A stretch of DNA of 64,000 nucleotides from Micromonospora sonchi (GTDB taxonomy: Bacteria > Actinomycetota > Actinomycetes > Mycobacteriales > Micromonosporaceae), in contig NZ_BMNB01000005.1 of NCBI RefSeq assembly GCF_014646235.1, positions 186,001 to 250,000 on the forward strand, given 5' to 3'. Position numbers and translations under genes: made by a program. The notes below the pieces were generated by a model that worked only from the letters and a program-made list of their open reading frames with translations, was not told the DNA's origin and did not search any database. Positions within the stretch are counted from its first letter, which is position 1. Every line of letters starts with the position of its first letter. Shown piece by piece: positions 34,963-44,272 of this stretch.

Positions 34963-36083
34963 CCGAGGTCAAGAGCCCCGAGCTTCCCGCGCCCCCGGCG
35001 GCGGTGCCGACCGAGTCGACCCCGGGCCGTTTCAACCGGCTGCGCCCCTACCTGCCGCTGGTGGTGCTGGCCGTGGCGGTGATCCTGCCGTACTCGACGC
35101 TGCACCTGCCGGGCATCTTCGAGGGGACGCTGAACTCGCCGGGCACCCTGCAACTGCTCGCCGTCTGCCTGGTCTTCGGCGGCCTGGCTGCCGGCTACGA
35201 CCTGCTGTTCGGGCGGACCGGGATGCTCTCCTTCGGGCACGCCCTCTACTTCGCCGCCGGGGTGTACGGCACCGACATCCTGATCACACGGGCCGGGCTG
35301 CCGCTGTGGCAGGCCGCGCCGCTGGCGATCGTCGGTGGGGCGACCCTCGCCGGCCTGATCGGGGCGGTGGCACTGCGTACCATTGGCATCGCTTTCGCCA
35401 TGGTGACGCTGGCCTTCGCCCAGGTCGGAGCGATCCTGGTGGCTCGCGACTTCGGCGGGCTCACCGGCGGCGAGGAGGGGCTGCCGCTGGACGTCGCCGG
35501 GCTGCCCGCCGGTCTGGTCGGCGTCGCCAACACGGTCAACCTGTACTGGCTGGCCCTGGCGTACCTGGTCGCGGTGGTGTTCGTGGTGCACCGGGTCGCT
35601 GCCTCGCCGACCGGGCGGGTGCTGGCCGGGGTACGCGACGACGAACGCCGCATCGGGGTGCTCGGGCTGGATCCGTACCGCTTCAAGCTGGTCGCCTTCA
35701 CGCTGTCGGGCGGTCTGGCGGCGGCGGGCGGAACGGTCTACTGCCTGATCGTCGGCGGCGCTTCGCCGCACATCACCAGCAGCGAGCTGACCCTGTCACT
35801 GCTGGTGATGGTGGTGCTCGGCGGGCCGGGCACCCGCTGGGGCCCGGTGCTGGGCGGCATCCTCTACATGTACCTGGACCACCGCCTGGTCTCCTTCGGC
35901 AGCTCCGACGCGGTGAGCGCGCTGCCGGCCTTCCTCAGCCGCCCGCTCTCCGAGCCGCTCTTCGTCCTGGGCACCGTCTTCATCCTGGCCGTCTACTTCT
36001 TCCCCGGCGGCCTGGCCAGCCTGGCCCCCCGCCTGGCCCTGCTCCGCAACGCCCTGCGCCTCGGTCCACGTCGGCCGGGCTGA
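34959..36083 (+). CDS. livM: ABC permease, LivM-type
   Basis: 374 residues, about ten membrane spans after a 25-residue Pro-rich start. LLFGRTGMLSFGHALYFAAGVYG matches LivM, and RDDERRIGVLGLDPYRFKLVAFTLSG is the ATPase-coupling loop. It completes the importer with LivH. ATG 34959 (ATGA overlap) was chosen; the frame is open upstream only as a shadow of livH. A hairpin follows the stop six bases later and ends the operon. Confidence 0.93.
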   Translation: MTEVKSPELPAPPAAVPTESTPGRFNRLRPYLPLVVLAVAVILPYSTLHLPGIFEGTLNSPGTLQLLAVCLVFGGLAAGYDLLFGRTGMLSFGHALYFAAGVYGTDILITRAGLPLWQAAPLAIVGGATLAGLIGAVALRTIGIAFAMVTLAFAQVGAILVARDFGGLTGGEEGLPLDVAGLPAGLVGVANTVNLYWLALAYLVAVVFVVHRVAASPTGRVLAGVRDDERRIGVLGLDPYRFKLVAFTLSGGLAAAGGTVYCLIVGGASPHITSSELTLSLLVMVVLGGPGTRWGPVLGGILYMYLDHRLVSFGSSDAVSALPAFLSRPLSEPLFVLGTVFILAVYFFPGGLASLAPRLALLRNALRLGPRRPG

Positions 36084-36088
36084 TCACC

Positions 36089-36118
36089 GGCGGGCGGCAC
36101 AGCGGCGTGCCGCCCGCC
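36089..36118. terminator. 12-bp hairpin ending the importer operon
   Basis: Arms 36089-36100 and 36107-36118 around AGCGGC, 5 bp after livM and 20 bp before the convergent lipoprotein stop. Two-way terminator likely. Confidence 0.78.
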
Positions 36119-36138
36119 AACCTCACGAGTGGCCGACG

Positions 36139-36942
36139 TCAGCCGTTGTTGAGCATGTCGTACGCCGCCTTCGGCGCAGGCTTCGCCTCGTCACCGACGA
36201 AGGCGACGATCTCCGGGGCGGTGCCGAAGTCGGAGTACTCCACGACGTACTTCGACGCCTTCTGCTTACCGAGTGCCGGGATCGCCAGGGTGAGCGAGGT
36301 GAGGTTGCCGTCCGGGCCGACGACGGCGGTGAGCGGAACCGGCTCGGCGGCGTCGCCGAGAGGCGCCACGCCCGCCATGGCCTCCACCAGCTCCGGCTCG
36401 GTGGAGAAGTCGACCACACCCGTGTACGTCCCGTCCTCGCCGGCCTGGACGTCGGTGGCCGCGCGAATGATCACCTCGGCGTTGCCCGGGTCGGTGCCCT
36501 CGTACGTGGGCATCTCGTCGGCCCCCTCGACCTTCGTCCGATCCAGCTCCATCCAGGTGGTCGGCAGCTTCATCAACTTCTGGATGTCCCGATCGCCCTT
36601 GAACCTCACCTTCATCCAGGTGCGTGACTCGACGAACCGGAAGGACATCTCCAGGGTGAAATCCTTCTCCTTGCCGACGATCTTCATCTCCATGCCGCGG
36701 TTGGTCGGGTCGATCACGCCCGAGACGTCACCCGAGGCGTCGCTGGTGATGAAACGGAAGGCCGGGTCCTCGTCGTCGGGCACCGCCGTCAGCAGTTCCT
36801 GCTTCGGGTCCGGTGGCGGTGGGGCCGCCTGCGGGCTGGCATCCTTGTCGTTGCAGCCGGCCAACAGAGTCGCAGCCAGCAGGGCGACCGCGGTGGCCGC
36901 GAACCGCCGGGTGGTGGCGGTGGTGCCGGTTCGCTGAGTCAT
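36139..36942 (-). CDS. Lipoprotein of LppX/LprG-like type
   Basis: 267 residues. Signal with RRFAATAVALLAATLLAGC (lipobox LLAGC, Cys about 30), so it is anchored outside the membrane. The mature part (about 50-260) has FTLEMSFRFVESRTWMKVRF, TWMELDR and YTGVVDFST, a pattern of half-barrel strands seen in LppX/LprAFG lipoproteins that carry lipids. That likeness is from the pattern and is not certain. It converges on livM and is divergent from the RecQ-like gene, with 107 bp between. Confidence 0.7.
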   Translation of the reverse strand: MTQRTGTTATTRRFAATAVALLAATLLAGCNDKDASPQAAPPPPDPKQELLTAVPDDEDPAFRFITSDASGDVSGVIDPTNRGMEMKIVGKEKDFTLEMSFRFVESRTWMKVRFKGDRDIQKLMKLPTTWMELDRTKVEGADEMPTYEGTDPGNAEVIIRAATDVQAGEDGTYTGVVDFSTEPELVEAMAGVAPLGDAAEPVPLTAVVGPDGNLTSLTLAIPALGKQKASKYVVEYSDFGTAPEIVAFVGDEAKPAPKAAYDMLNNG

Positions 36943-37049
36943 TTCGTCTCTCTCCCGGATCGAACGAGAACCGTACGACTCTAGACGAGGCGGCGGCCGG
37001 GTTGTCGGTGGCCGTGAACCCGGCGGCCGGACGCTGGTAGAAAGGCCGG

Positions 37050-39173
37050 ATGAGCCAGGAACGGACGGCGGTGCGGCAGCGGGCCGAGGCGGTGCTGCGG
37101 CGGCTGGCGGGCGAGGACGCCCGGCTCCGCGAGGACCAGTGGCGGGCGATCGAGGCCCTGGTGATCGACGAGCGGCGGGTGCTCTGCGTGCAGCGCACCG
37201 GGTGGGGCAAGTCGGCGGTCTACTTCGTGGCCACCGCCCTGCTGCGCGAGCGCGCGGAGGCGACCGGCCCCACGGTGATCGTCTCTCCCCTGCTGGCGTT
37301 GATGCGCAACCAGGTCGAGGCGGCCGGACGGGCCGGGATCCGGGCCCGCACCATCAACTCGGCCAACCTCGACGAGTGGGACGAGATCACTGCCGACATC
37401 CACGCCGGCGTGGTGGACGTGCTGCTGATCAGTCCGGAACGGCTCAACAACCCGGACTTCCGGGACAGCGTGCTGCCGAAGCTGGCCGCCACCACCGGCC
37501 TGCTGGTGGTCGACGAGGCGCACTGCGTGTCGGACTGGGGGCACGACTTCCGGCCGGACTACCGCCGGCTGCGTACCTTCCTCGGCAACCTGCCCGAGCG
37601 CACGCCGGTGCTGGCCACCACCGCCACCGCCAACGCCCGGGTGACGCAGGACGTGGCCGAACAACTCGGCGACGCCCTGGTGCTGCGCGGCAGCCTGGAC
37701 CGCGAGTCGCTGCGACTGGCCGTGCTCGACCTGCCGAGCCCGGCGCACCGGCTCGGCTGGCTCGCCGACCACCTGGACCGGCTGCCCGGCTCGGGCATCG
37801 TCTACACGCTGACCGTCGCCGCGGCGACCGAGACCGCCGAGTTCCTCCGATCGCGGGGCTGGTCGGTGGCCGCGTACACCGGGCAGGCGGAGGACGCCGA
37901 CCGCCGCGCCGCCGAGCAGGACCTGCTCGACAACAAGATCAAGGCGCTGGTCGCCACCAGCGCCCTCGGCATGGGTTTCGACAAGCCGGACCTCGGTTTC
38001 GTGGTGCACCTGGGCGCGCCGCCCTCGCCGATCGCCTACTACCAGCAGGTCGGCCGGGCCGGCCGGGCCGTCGAGCACGCCGAGGTGCTGCTGCTGCCCG
38101 GCGTCGAGGACGCGGCCATCTGGCGGTACTTCGCCTCGCTCGCCTTCCCGCCCGAGGAGCAGGTCCGCGCGGTGCTCGCCGCCCTGCACACCGACCGGCC
38201 GCTCTCCACCCAGGCCCTGGAACCCCTGGTCGACCTGCGCCGGGCCCGACTGGAGCTGATGCTCAAGGTGCTCGACGTGGACGGCGCGGTCCGCCGGGTG
38301 CGCGGCGGCTGGCTCGCCACCGGCGAGCCCTGGGTCTACGACGCGGCCCGGTTGCGCCGTGTCGCCGCCGCCCGCGCCGCCGAGCAGCAGGCCATGCTCG
38401 GGTACGCCTCGACGACCGACTGCCGGATGCGCTATCTGCGCGAGTGCCTGGACGACGCGGAGGCGGCCGACTGCGGCCGGTGTGACCGCTGTGCCCGGCC
38501 GCTCTTCTCGCCGGAGGTGTCGCCGGCCGCGCTGACCGCCGCGCAGACCTTCCTCGGCCGCCCCGGCGTCCAGATTGCGCCGAAGAAGCTCTGGCCGACC
38601 GGGTTGGCGGCGGTCGGCGTACCGCTGAAGGGGCGCATCGCCCCGGCGGAGCAGGCGCTGCCCGGCCGCGCCGTCGGCCGGCTCTCCGACCTCGGTTGGG
38701 GTGGCCGGCTGCGGAACCTGGTCGGGCCGGGCACACCGGACGGCCCGTTGCCCGACGACGTGGCCGCCGCCGTCATCGAGGTGCTCAAGGCGTGGGCGCA
38801 CGGCGACGACCGGTGGCCCGCCCGCCCGGTCGGCGTGGTCGCGGTCGACTCGCGTACCCACCCGGTGCTGATCGGTTCGCTGGCCGAGCGGATCTCCACC
38901 GTCGGGCGGCTACCGCTGCTCGGTCGGGTCACCTCGGCCGGGCCGGTGGGCGGCGACGGGCCGCGCGGCAACAGCGCCCAGCGGGTACGCGCCCTGCACG
39001 GAAACCTCACCGTGCCCGAGGCACTGGCCGACGCCCTGGCCGGACTGGACGGCCCGGTGCTGCTGGTCGACGACCTGGTCGACTCCGGCTGGACCATGAC
39101 CCTCGCGGCCCGCGCCCTCCGCCACGCCGGCGCCCCCGCAGTCCTCCCCCTGACCCTAGCCCTGGCAGCCTGA
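37050..39173 (+). CDS. RecQ-family helicase fused to a phosphoribosyltransferase-like domain
   Basis: 707 residues. Helicase motifs: Q-motif region LREDQWRAIE, Walker A QRTGWGKS (48-55, usually PTGGGKS), DEAH with VVDEAHCVSDWGHDFR (about 153-168), TATAN, then ALGMGFDKPD and YYQQVGRAGR. A zinc cluster follows (CRMRYLRECLDD...CGRCDRC). The C-terminal part (about 585-707) has VGVVAVDSRTHP and VLLVDDLVDSGWTMT, the PRPP-binding loop of type I phosphoribosyltransferases. The fusion of an ATP helicase and a PRTase-like domain is known in actinobacteria, with unknown purpose. An HRDC domain is missing. Confidence 0.9.
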   Translation: MSQERTAVRQRAEAVLRRLAGEDARLREDQWRAIEALVIDERRVLCVQRTGWGKSAVYFVATALLRERAEATGPTVIVSPLLALMRNQVEAAGRAGIRARTINSANLDEWDEITADIHAGVVDVLLISPERLNNPDFRDSVLPKLAATTGLLVVDEAHCVSDWGHDFRPDYRRLRTFLGNLPERTPVLATTATANARVTQDVAEQLGDALVLRGSLDRESLRLAVLDLPSPAHRLGWLADHLDRLPGSGIVYTLTVAAATETAEFLRSRGWSVAAYTGQAEDADRRAAEQDLLDNKIKALVATSALGMGFDKPDLGFVVHLGAPPSPIAYYQQVGRAGRAVEHAEVLLLPGVEDAAIWRYFASLAFPPEEQVRAVLAALHTDRPLSTQALEPLVDLRRARLELMLKVLDVDGAVRRVRGGWLATGEPWVYDAARLRRVAAARAAEQQAMLGYASTTDCRMRYLRECLDDAEAADCGRCDRCARPLFSPEVSPAALTAAQTFLGRPGVQIAPKKLWPTGLAAVGVPLKGRIAPAEQALPGRAVGRLSDLGWGGRLRNLVGPGTPDGPLPDDVAAAVIEVLKAWAHGDDRWPARPVGVVAVDSRTHPVLIGSLAERISTVGRLPLLGRVTSAGPVGGDGPRGNSAQRVRALHGNLTVPEALADALAGLDGPVLLVDDLVDSGWTMTLAARALRHAGAPAVLPLTLALAA

Positions 39174-39196
39174 CCCCACCCCCACCCCCACCCCGG

Positions 39197-39265
39197 CGAT
39201 CTTGCACTTTTGGTCGGGGTAAAAGGGGTGAATGATCTGTATCGGCGACACAAAGTGCAAGATCG
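39197..39265. repeat. 14-bp inverted repeat with C/G-tract flanks
   Basis: Arms 39197-39210 (CGATCTTGCACTTT) and 39252-39265 enclose a 41-bp loop. A CCCCACCCC tract lies upstream (39173-39195) and a GGGGTGGGGT tract downstream (39275-39310), so the complementary region extends outward imperfectly. It begins 24 bp after the RecQ-like stop. It has the same plan as the 63781-63843 element, but a different arm sequence. Confidence 0.85.
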
Positions 39266-39334
39266 GCGAAGGATCGGGGGTGGGGTGGGGTGGGGTGGGA
39301 GGGGACGGGGAGGGGCGGCGATACGGTGGGGACC

Positions 39335-40336
39335 ATGGGTGAGCAGGACCTCGACGCGTTGGCGCTCGGGTCGGTGCGGAGGGTCGAGCGATCGGCGGCG
39401 GGGGACGGCGCCGATCCCGAAGGGGTCTCCGCGGTGCCGGATCGGGCCACGGTCCGGCTGGCTCTGGTGGTCGGCGGGCTCGTTCTCGCCGTGCTGCTCG
39501 GGTTCGGGCTCGGCCGGATCAACGGCGGTGGGCCGGCGGCGGGTGGGGCGGTGGACAGCGCGTTGGCCGACCACGTCCACGCGCCCGGGATCGGCGCGCA
39601 CTCGCACGGCGCGGGGCAGGCCGAGGCGGCCGAGGCGGGGGGGCTGGCGGTCAGCCGGGACGGCTACACGCTCACCCCGGCGTCCGCCGAGTTCACCGCC
39701 GGGCGCGCCGGGGAGCTGCGGTTCCAGATTCGGGACGAGCAACGCCGGGCGGTGACCCGCTTCGCGGTGGTGCACGACAAGCCGATGCATCTGATCGTGG
39801 TGCGCCGCGACCTGACCGGCTACCAGCACCTGCACCCGACCATGGCGGCGGACGGGACCTGGTCGGTGCCGCTCACGCTGCCGGAGCCGGGCGTCTGGCG
39901 GGCGTACGCCGACTTCACGGCGCTCGCCGACGACGGCCGGCAGACGGCGACGACCCTCGGCGTGGACCTGGTGGCACCGGGCGGGTACGCCCCCCGGGCC
40001 CTGCCCGCACCGGCGACCACGGCCACGGTCGACGGGTTCACCGTCGGCTACCACGGCACACCCGAGCCTGGCCTGACCGTGCCGCTGGTCTTCCGGGTCA
40101 CCGCGGGCGACGGCACCGGCCCAGCGCTGGAGCGCTACCTCGGGGCGTACGGCCACCTCGTCGTGCTGCGCGAGGGCGATCTCGGCTACCTGCACGTGCA
40201 TCCCGAGCCGGAGCTGGTGGATGGTGCGATCCAGTTCTGGTTGGCCACTCCCGCATCCGGGCGGTACCGCCTCTATCTGGACTTCGCCACCGGCGGCGAG
40301 GCGCGGACCGCCGAGTTCACGGCGGCGGTGCCGTAG
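39335..40336 (+). CDS. Single-pass membrane protein with histidine-rich extracellular part
   Basis: 333 residues. One span about 42-64 (LALVVGGLVLAVLLGFGLG) leaves a C-terminal extracytoplasmic part of 270 residues. Just after the span is DHVHAPGIGAHSHGAG. The motifs VVHDKPMHLIVVRRDLTGYQHLHPTM and YGHLVVLREGDLGYLHVHPEPE suggest two beta domains with His/Met metal sites, the kind found in copper-handling proteins. No known enzyme signature. Whether it binds copper is inference. The start ATG 39335 lies just after a G-tract with a possible ribosome site. Confidence 0.75.
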   Translation: MGEQDLDALALGSVRRVERSAAGDGADPEGVSAVPDRATVRLALVVGGLVLAVLLGFGLGRINGGGPAAGGAVDSALADHVHAPGIGAHSHGAGQAEAAEAGGLAVSRDGYTLTPASAEFTAGRAGELRFQIRDEQRRAVTRFAVVHDKPMHLIVVRRDLTGYQHLHPTMAADGTWSVPLTLPEPGVWRAYADFTALADDGRQTATTLGVDLVAPGGYAPRALPAPATTATVDGFTVGYHGTPEPGLTVPLVFRVTAGDGTGPALERYLGAYGHLVVLREGDLGYLHVHPEPELVDGAIQFWLATPASGRYRLYLDFATGGEARTAEFTAAVP

Positions 40337-40394
40337 CCGGGGCGAAGGTCAGCCGAACACGGCGGCGGGCCCCCGCCGGCCGGCGAATGCAGCG

Positions 40395-40814
40395 TCAGCC
40401 GGCCCGACGGATCGGGCGACGGGCGAGGTAGCGCAGCAGATCGCGGATGTGGTGCTTCTCCTCGGCGGGCACCGTCGGATCCGCCAGCCGTTGCAGGATC
40501 ACCCGGACGTCGGCCTCGACCGGGCTGTCGTCCCTGCCACGCCGCGACGGCCCCGGGCCGGCGTCGGGCAGGCCGAGCGCGCGGAAGGCCGCCGCCACCG
40601 GGAGGTCCAGCGCGGCACAGAAGCCGCGAACCTTGGCCAGTTCGGGGTAGTCCTGCCAGTCGCCGGCCAGCCAGCGGAAGACGGTCGAGCGGCCGACGCC
40701 GGTGTGCGAGGCCAGGTCTCTGACCGTCCATCCGTGCTCTTCGCGGGCCTCGTCGATGGCCTGGCGCACGAAGCGCGCGAAGGCCATCTGTGGCGAAACC
40801 TCTGCCGATCCCAT
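40395..40814 (-). CDS. XRE-family DNA-binding protein
   Basis: 139 residues. Helix-turn-helix: EHGWTVRDLASHTGVGRSTVFRWLAGDW (about 26-53), followed by a dimerisation-type stretch ELAKVRGFCAALDLPVAAAFRALGL. The end (about 105-139) is charged, including EEKHHIRDLLRYLARRPIRR. It is likely a regulator whose targets are unknown. It stands alone, converging on the histidine-rich membrane gene. Confidence 0.85.
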   Translation of the reverse strand: MGSAEVSPQMAFARFVRQAIDEAREEHGWTVRDLASHTGVGRSTVFRWLAGDWQDYPELAKVRGFCAALDLPVAAAFRALGLPDAGPGPSRRGRDDSPVEADVRVILQRLADPTVPAEEKHHIRDLLRYLARRPIRRAG

Positions 40815-40932
40815 CCGGTGGGTGGTCCCTCCCGACCGGCACCCCGCGGTGCGCTCTCCGAGAGTAGTACGGCGGCGGAGAGAAAGAACTGACTGACCGA
40901 CCAGGCGGCCCCGGCGGTGAGACCGGGATCGG

Positions 40933-42102
40933 TCAGCGATCCGGCTCGGAGGGCTTGAGCAGGGTCTCCAGACGGGGGGTGAGCTGCCACTGCGCGACCA
41001 ACTCGCGATATTCCGTTCGCTGCCCCTCGGTCGGTTCGGCATCCGTACGACGAGCGCGGATGAGCAGGTTGCGTGGGGTGTGCGCGGAGTCGACGAACTC
41101 GACCACCTCGGCCCGGTAGCCGTGCAGCCGCAGCAGGGCGGCGCGCAGCGCGTCGGTGAGGACGTCCGCGAAGCGCTCCCGGAGGATGCCCTGCCGGGTC
41201 AGCAGGTCGTACGGCCGGGCAGCCGGCTGGGCGCGCAACTGCGCCGCGATGTCGTGGTGGCAGCACGGCGCGGCGAGCACCCAACGGGCGCCCCAGCGCA
41301 CCGCGCGGGCCAGCGCCTCGTCGGTTGCGGTGTCGCAGGCGTGCAGCGCGAGCACCAGATCGGGAGCTGGTTCGACGTCGGCGTCGGCGATGGTGCCGGC
41401 CACGAACCGCACCCGGTGGGCCCAACCCAGCCGTTCGGCCAGTTCGGTGTTGCGGCGGCGCTGGTCCTCGCGGACGTCCACGCCGACCAGCTCGACGTCG
41501 AGGCCGAGCTGCGACAGGTACCGGTAGGCGGCGAAGGTCAGGTACGCGTTGCCGCAGCCCAGATCCACCACGCGCAACGGGCCGGGCAGGTTCCGGGCCG
41601 GCTCGACGGGCAGGGTGGCCGCCAGCGCTCGCAGGAACGCGTCGACCTGCCGCCGCTTCGCCGCCGAACCACCGATCTCGGCGAAAATCGGGTCGCCGGG
41701 ATCGAGCAGGTACTCCTTGACCCGGTCGTGCCCGGCCGGCGCGACGGCCGGGCGGGCGGCCGTCGTCCGGTGGACCTGCGCCTCGCCCGACTTGGTGACC
41801 CGCAGTTGCAGCGTGCGGTCGGTGGTCTCCACGTGCCAGTTGCCGAACGGTTCGGCCAGCAGCGCTTCGACCGCGGCGTCCGCCTCCGGACCCGGTGCGA
41901 CGTTGCGGGTGTACGGCCGGGCCCCGTCGGAGGTGGCGATCTGCAATCGCGGGCCGGCCTTGAGCGCGACCGGCCGCAACTCGGCCCGCACCACCGAGGG
42001 ATGTTGACCACGCCGGCGCCCCGCGGCCACGGCCCGGGTCAGCGCGGGATTGAGGAGCATCGAGCGCACCTCGGCCAGGGCCGAGTCCAAGGGTTCGGGC
42101 AT
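40933..42102 (-). CDS. METTL25-like SAM-dependent methyltransferase
   Basis: 389 residues from ATG 42102. After an N-terminal 150-residue part with RPYTRNVAPGPEAD, the methyltransferase core (about 185-315) has VVDLGCGNAYLTFAAYRYL, LVGVDVREDQRRRN, FVAGTIADADV and LVLALHACDTATDEALA, then LAAPCCHHDIAAQL. The APCCHH pattern is typical of the METTL25/RRNAD1-like branch. The substrate may be an RNA or a ribosomal protein; that is open. The gene could also start 20 codons earlier, but ATG 42102 has the normal N-terminus. Confidence 0.83.
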   Translation of the reverse strand: MPEPLDSALAEVRSMLLNPALTRAVAAGRRRGQHPSVVRAELRPVALKAGPRLQIATSDGARPYTRNVAPGPEADAAVEALLAEPFGNWHVETTDRTLQLRVTKSGEAQVHRTTAARPAVAPAGHDRVKEYLLDPGDPIFAEIGGSAAKRRQVDAFLRALAATLPVEPARNLPGPLRVVDLGCGNAYLTFAAYRYLSQLGLDVELVGVDVREDQRRRNTELAERLGWAHRVRFVAGTIADADVEPAPDLVLALHACDTATDEALARAVRWGARWVLAAPCCHHDIAAQLRAQPAARPYDLLTRQGILRERFADVLTDALRAALLRLHGYRAEVVEFVDSAHTPRNLLIRARRTDAEPTEGQRTEYRELVAQWQLTPRLETLLKPSEPDR

Positions 42103-42248
42103 CGCTCCATCTTCCCAGGTCCGCCCGCCACACCATCGTCGCGGCATGGCTGGAGGTGACAAGGCCCTCGCTACCCGGGTGTGTCGCCCGGCCGCCTATC
42201 GCCGGGGCCGGGCCGAAGCGGACCGCGGGGTGGGGTGGGCGGGTGCTG

Positions 42249-43946
42249 TCAGTCGGCGGTGGCCTCGGCGGGCGTACCGCTGCTGCCGGCGCCGCCACGG
42301 CGTCGGCGTCGGCGTGGGCGAGGTGTCTCACCGGCAGCGCCCGGGGCGGTCTCGGCGGGCAGGCCGTTGCTGGCCTTCGGGGCCGCGTCGGTGCCGGCCA
42401 TCGCCTCACCGGCCACCAGTTCGCCGGCCCGGCGGCGTCGACGGCGGCGGGGGGTACGCATTGCCTCGCCCGTCGTGGCCTCGGCGGCGTCCGGCCCGCT
42501 GTCGCCGACCGGCTCTCGACTGCCCTCGGCGCGCCCGCGACCGCCGCGAGCGCTTTCGCCCCGGCCCCGGCCGCGGCCCCGGTCACGGTCGCGGGAACCG
42601 CCGCGTGGCTCGCTTCGGCGGGACCGGCCGCCGCCCAGGTCTTCCTCGACCTCGGCCGCGAGACCGGCGCGGGTGCGCTCGGCGGTCGGCAGGGTGCTGG
42701 TGACCTCCGGCGGGATGTGCAGGTCCGTGTAGAGGTGCGGGGAGGTGTGGTACGTCTCCAGCGGCTCCGGCATGTCCAGCCCGAGCGTCTTGTCGATGAT
42801 CCGCCAGCGGGGCATGTCGTCCCAGTCGACGAAGGTCACCGCCACGCCGCTCGCGCCGGCCCGGCCGGTACGGCCGATCCGGTGGGTGTAGGTGTCCTGG
42901 TCTTCCGGGCAGTCGTAGTTGATGACGTGGGTGACGCCGCTGACGTCGATGCCCCGTGCGGCGACGTCGGTGGCGACCAAGGTGTCGATCTTGCCAGCCC
43001 GGAACGCCCGCAGCGCCCGCTCGCGGGCACCCTGGCCGAGGTCACCGTGCACCGCCGCCACGGCGAAGCCGCGGAAGTCGAGGTCCTCGGACACCCGGTC
43101 GGCGGCCCGCTTGGTGCGCGTGAAGATCATCGTCAGCCCGCGGCTCTCCGCCTGGAGGATCCGGGCGACGATCTCGATCTTGTTCATCGAGTGCGTGCGG
43201 TAGACGAACTGCTCCGTCTGCGGCGACGGACCGGTCTCCGCCGTGTGCCCGGCGTGGATCGTGATCGGGTGGCGCAGGAACCGCCGGGACAGCGTCACGA
43301 TCGGGTCGGGCATGGTCGCGGAGAACAGCATGGTCTGCCGGTCCTCCGGCAGCATCGCCAGGATCCGCTCGACGTCGTCGAGGAAGCCCAGGTCGAGCAT
43401 GCGGTCCGCCTCGTCCAGCACCAGCGCACGCACCCCGTGCAGGCGCAGGTGCTTCTGCTTGGCGAGGTCCAGCAACCGGCCCGGGGTGCCGACCAGGATC
43501 TCCACGCCCTTGCGGAGCGCCTCGATCTGCGGCTCGTACGCCACACCGCCGTAGATCGGCAGCACGCGTACGCCCCGGGTGCGGCCGGCCGCCGCGATGT
43601 CCTTGGCGACCTGGATGCCCAGTTCGCGGGTTGGTACGACGACCAGGGCCTGGGGCAGGCCGTCGCAACCCTCGTCGGGCGCGAAGACCCGCTCCAGCAG
43701 CGGCACGCCGAAACCGAGGGTCTTGCCGGTGCCGGTCGGGGCCTGCCCGATCAGGTCGGCGCCACGCAGCGCGATCGGGAGCGCGTACTCCTGGATGGCG
43801 AAGGCGCGGATGATGCCGGCCGCGGCCAGCGCGTCGACCGTCTCGGCGCGCGCGCCGAGCTCGGCGAAGGTCGGCGCCTCCGGCCGAACCGGGGCGGTCG
43901 GGGCCAGTTCCTGGCCGTCTGTGAGGTCTTGAGTCAGCTCACTCAT
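42249..43946 (-). CDS. DEAD-box RNA helicase
   Basis: 565 residues. Helicase core about 20-400: Q-motif FAIQEYALPIAL, Walker A APTGTGKT, PTRELG, TPGRLLD, DEAD in VLDEADRMLDLG, SATMPD, then ARGIDVSGVTHVINYD and HRIGRTGRAG. The C-terminal 160 residues are disordered with Arg/Gly-rich SRRSEPRGGSRDRDRGRGRG and GRRRRRRAG-like patches that bind RNA. It should unwind RNA in ribosome assembly or cold. The 5' leader is long (376 bp to the next gene) and may hold regulation. Typical actinobacterial neighbours follow (DUF3107, TetR, MoeZ). Confidence 0.93.
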   Translation of the reverse strand: MSELTQDLTDGQELAPTAPVRPEAPTFAELGARAETVDALAAAGIIRAFAIQEYALPIALRGADLIGQAPTGTGKTLGFGVPLLERVFAPDEGCDGLPQALVVVPTRELGIQVAKDIAAAGRTRGVRVLPIYGGVAYEPQIEALRKGVEILVGTPGRLLDLAKQKHLRLHGVRALVLDEADRMLDLGFLDDVERILAMLPEDRQTMLFSATMPDPIVTLSRRFLRHPITIHAGHTAETGPSPQTEQFVYRTHSMNKIEIVARILQAESRGLTMIFTRTKRAADRVSEDLDFRGFAVAAVHGDLGQGARERALRAFRAGKIDTLVATDVAARGIDVSGVTHVINYDCPEDQDTYTHRIGRTGRAGASGVAVTFVDWDDMPRWRIIDKTLGLDMPEPLETYHTSPHLYTDLHIPPEVTSTLPTAERTRAGLAAEVEEDLGGGRSRRSEPRGGSRDRDRGRGRGRGESARGGRGRAEGSREPVGDSGPDAAEATTGEAMRTPRRRRRRRAGELVAGEAMAGTDAAPKASNGLPAETAPGAAGETPRPRRRRRRGGAGSSGTPAEATAD

Positions 43947-44272
43947 GTGAATTTGGGGGTGCCCTCTCGTGGGTGCGCCCCGTCATGTCATCAGGGCGCG
44001 ATCGGTATGGCGCGGGCCACACGGTCGGCGGCAGAAGGCCGAGCGGACCGGGCCGCACGCGCGCCGCGGGTCGGACTTCGACCGGAACTCGATTGGGATT
44101 CCGGCCGGCTCAGCACCTACGGCAACTTCTTCATGCTACCTGAACGGGCCAGACCACGTCCCGATTCCCGAGCGACTGAACGCTACGGCGAAGGCAGAAG
44201 TGTGACGTGTGTCACCACTGGGCGTTGGCGGCCCTGGTGAGCGAGGGGGTGAGACGGGGTCGCCTCGGGCGG
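43947..44272. other. Gene-free stretch upstream of the DEAD-box helicase
   Basis: 326 bp between the helicase start and a terminator hairpin. It holds the helicase promoter and leader on the minus strand. TAGCAT (minus strand of about 44136-44141) is a possible -10 site, without a convincing -35. A 78-codon plus-strand frame (43969-44205) lacks protein-like composition and I do not count it. A long leader would fit post-transcriptional control, as for cold-shock helicases elsewhere, but nothing here proves it. Confidence 0.45.

Noticed and set aside
43969-44205. 78-residue plus-strand frame in the helicase leader
   Set aside because: No ribosome site and no protein-like composition.
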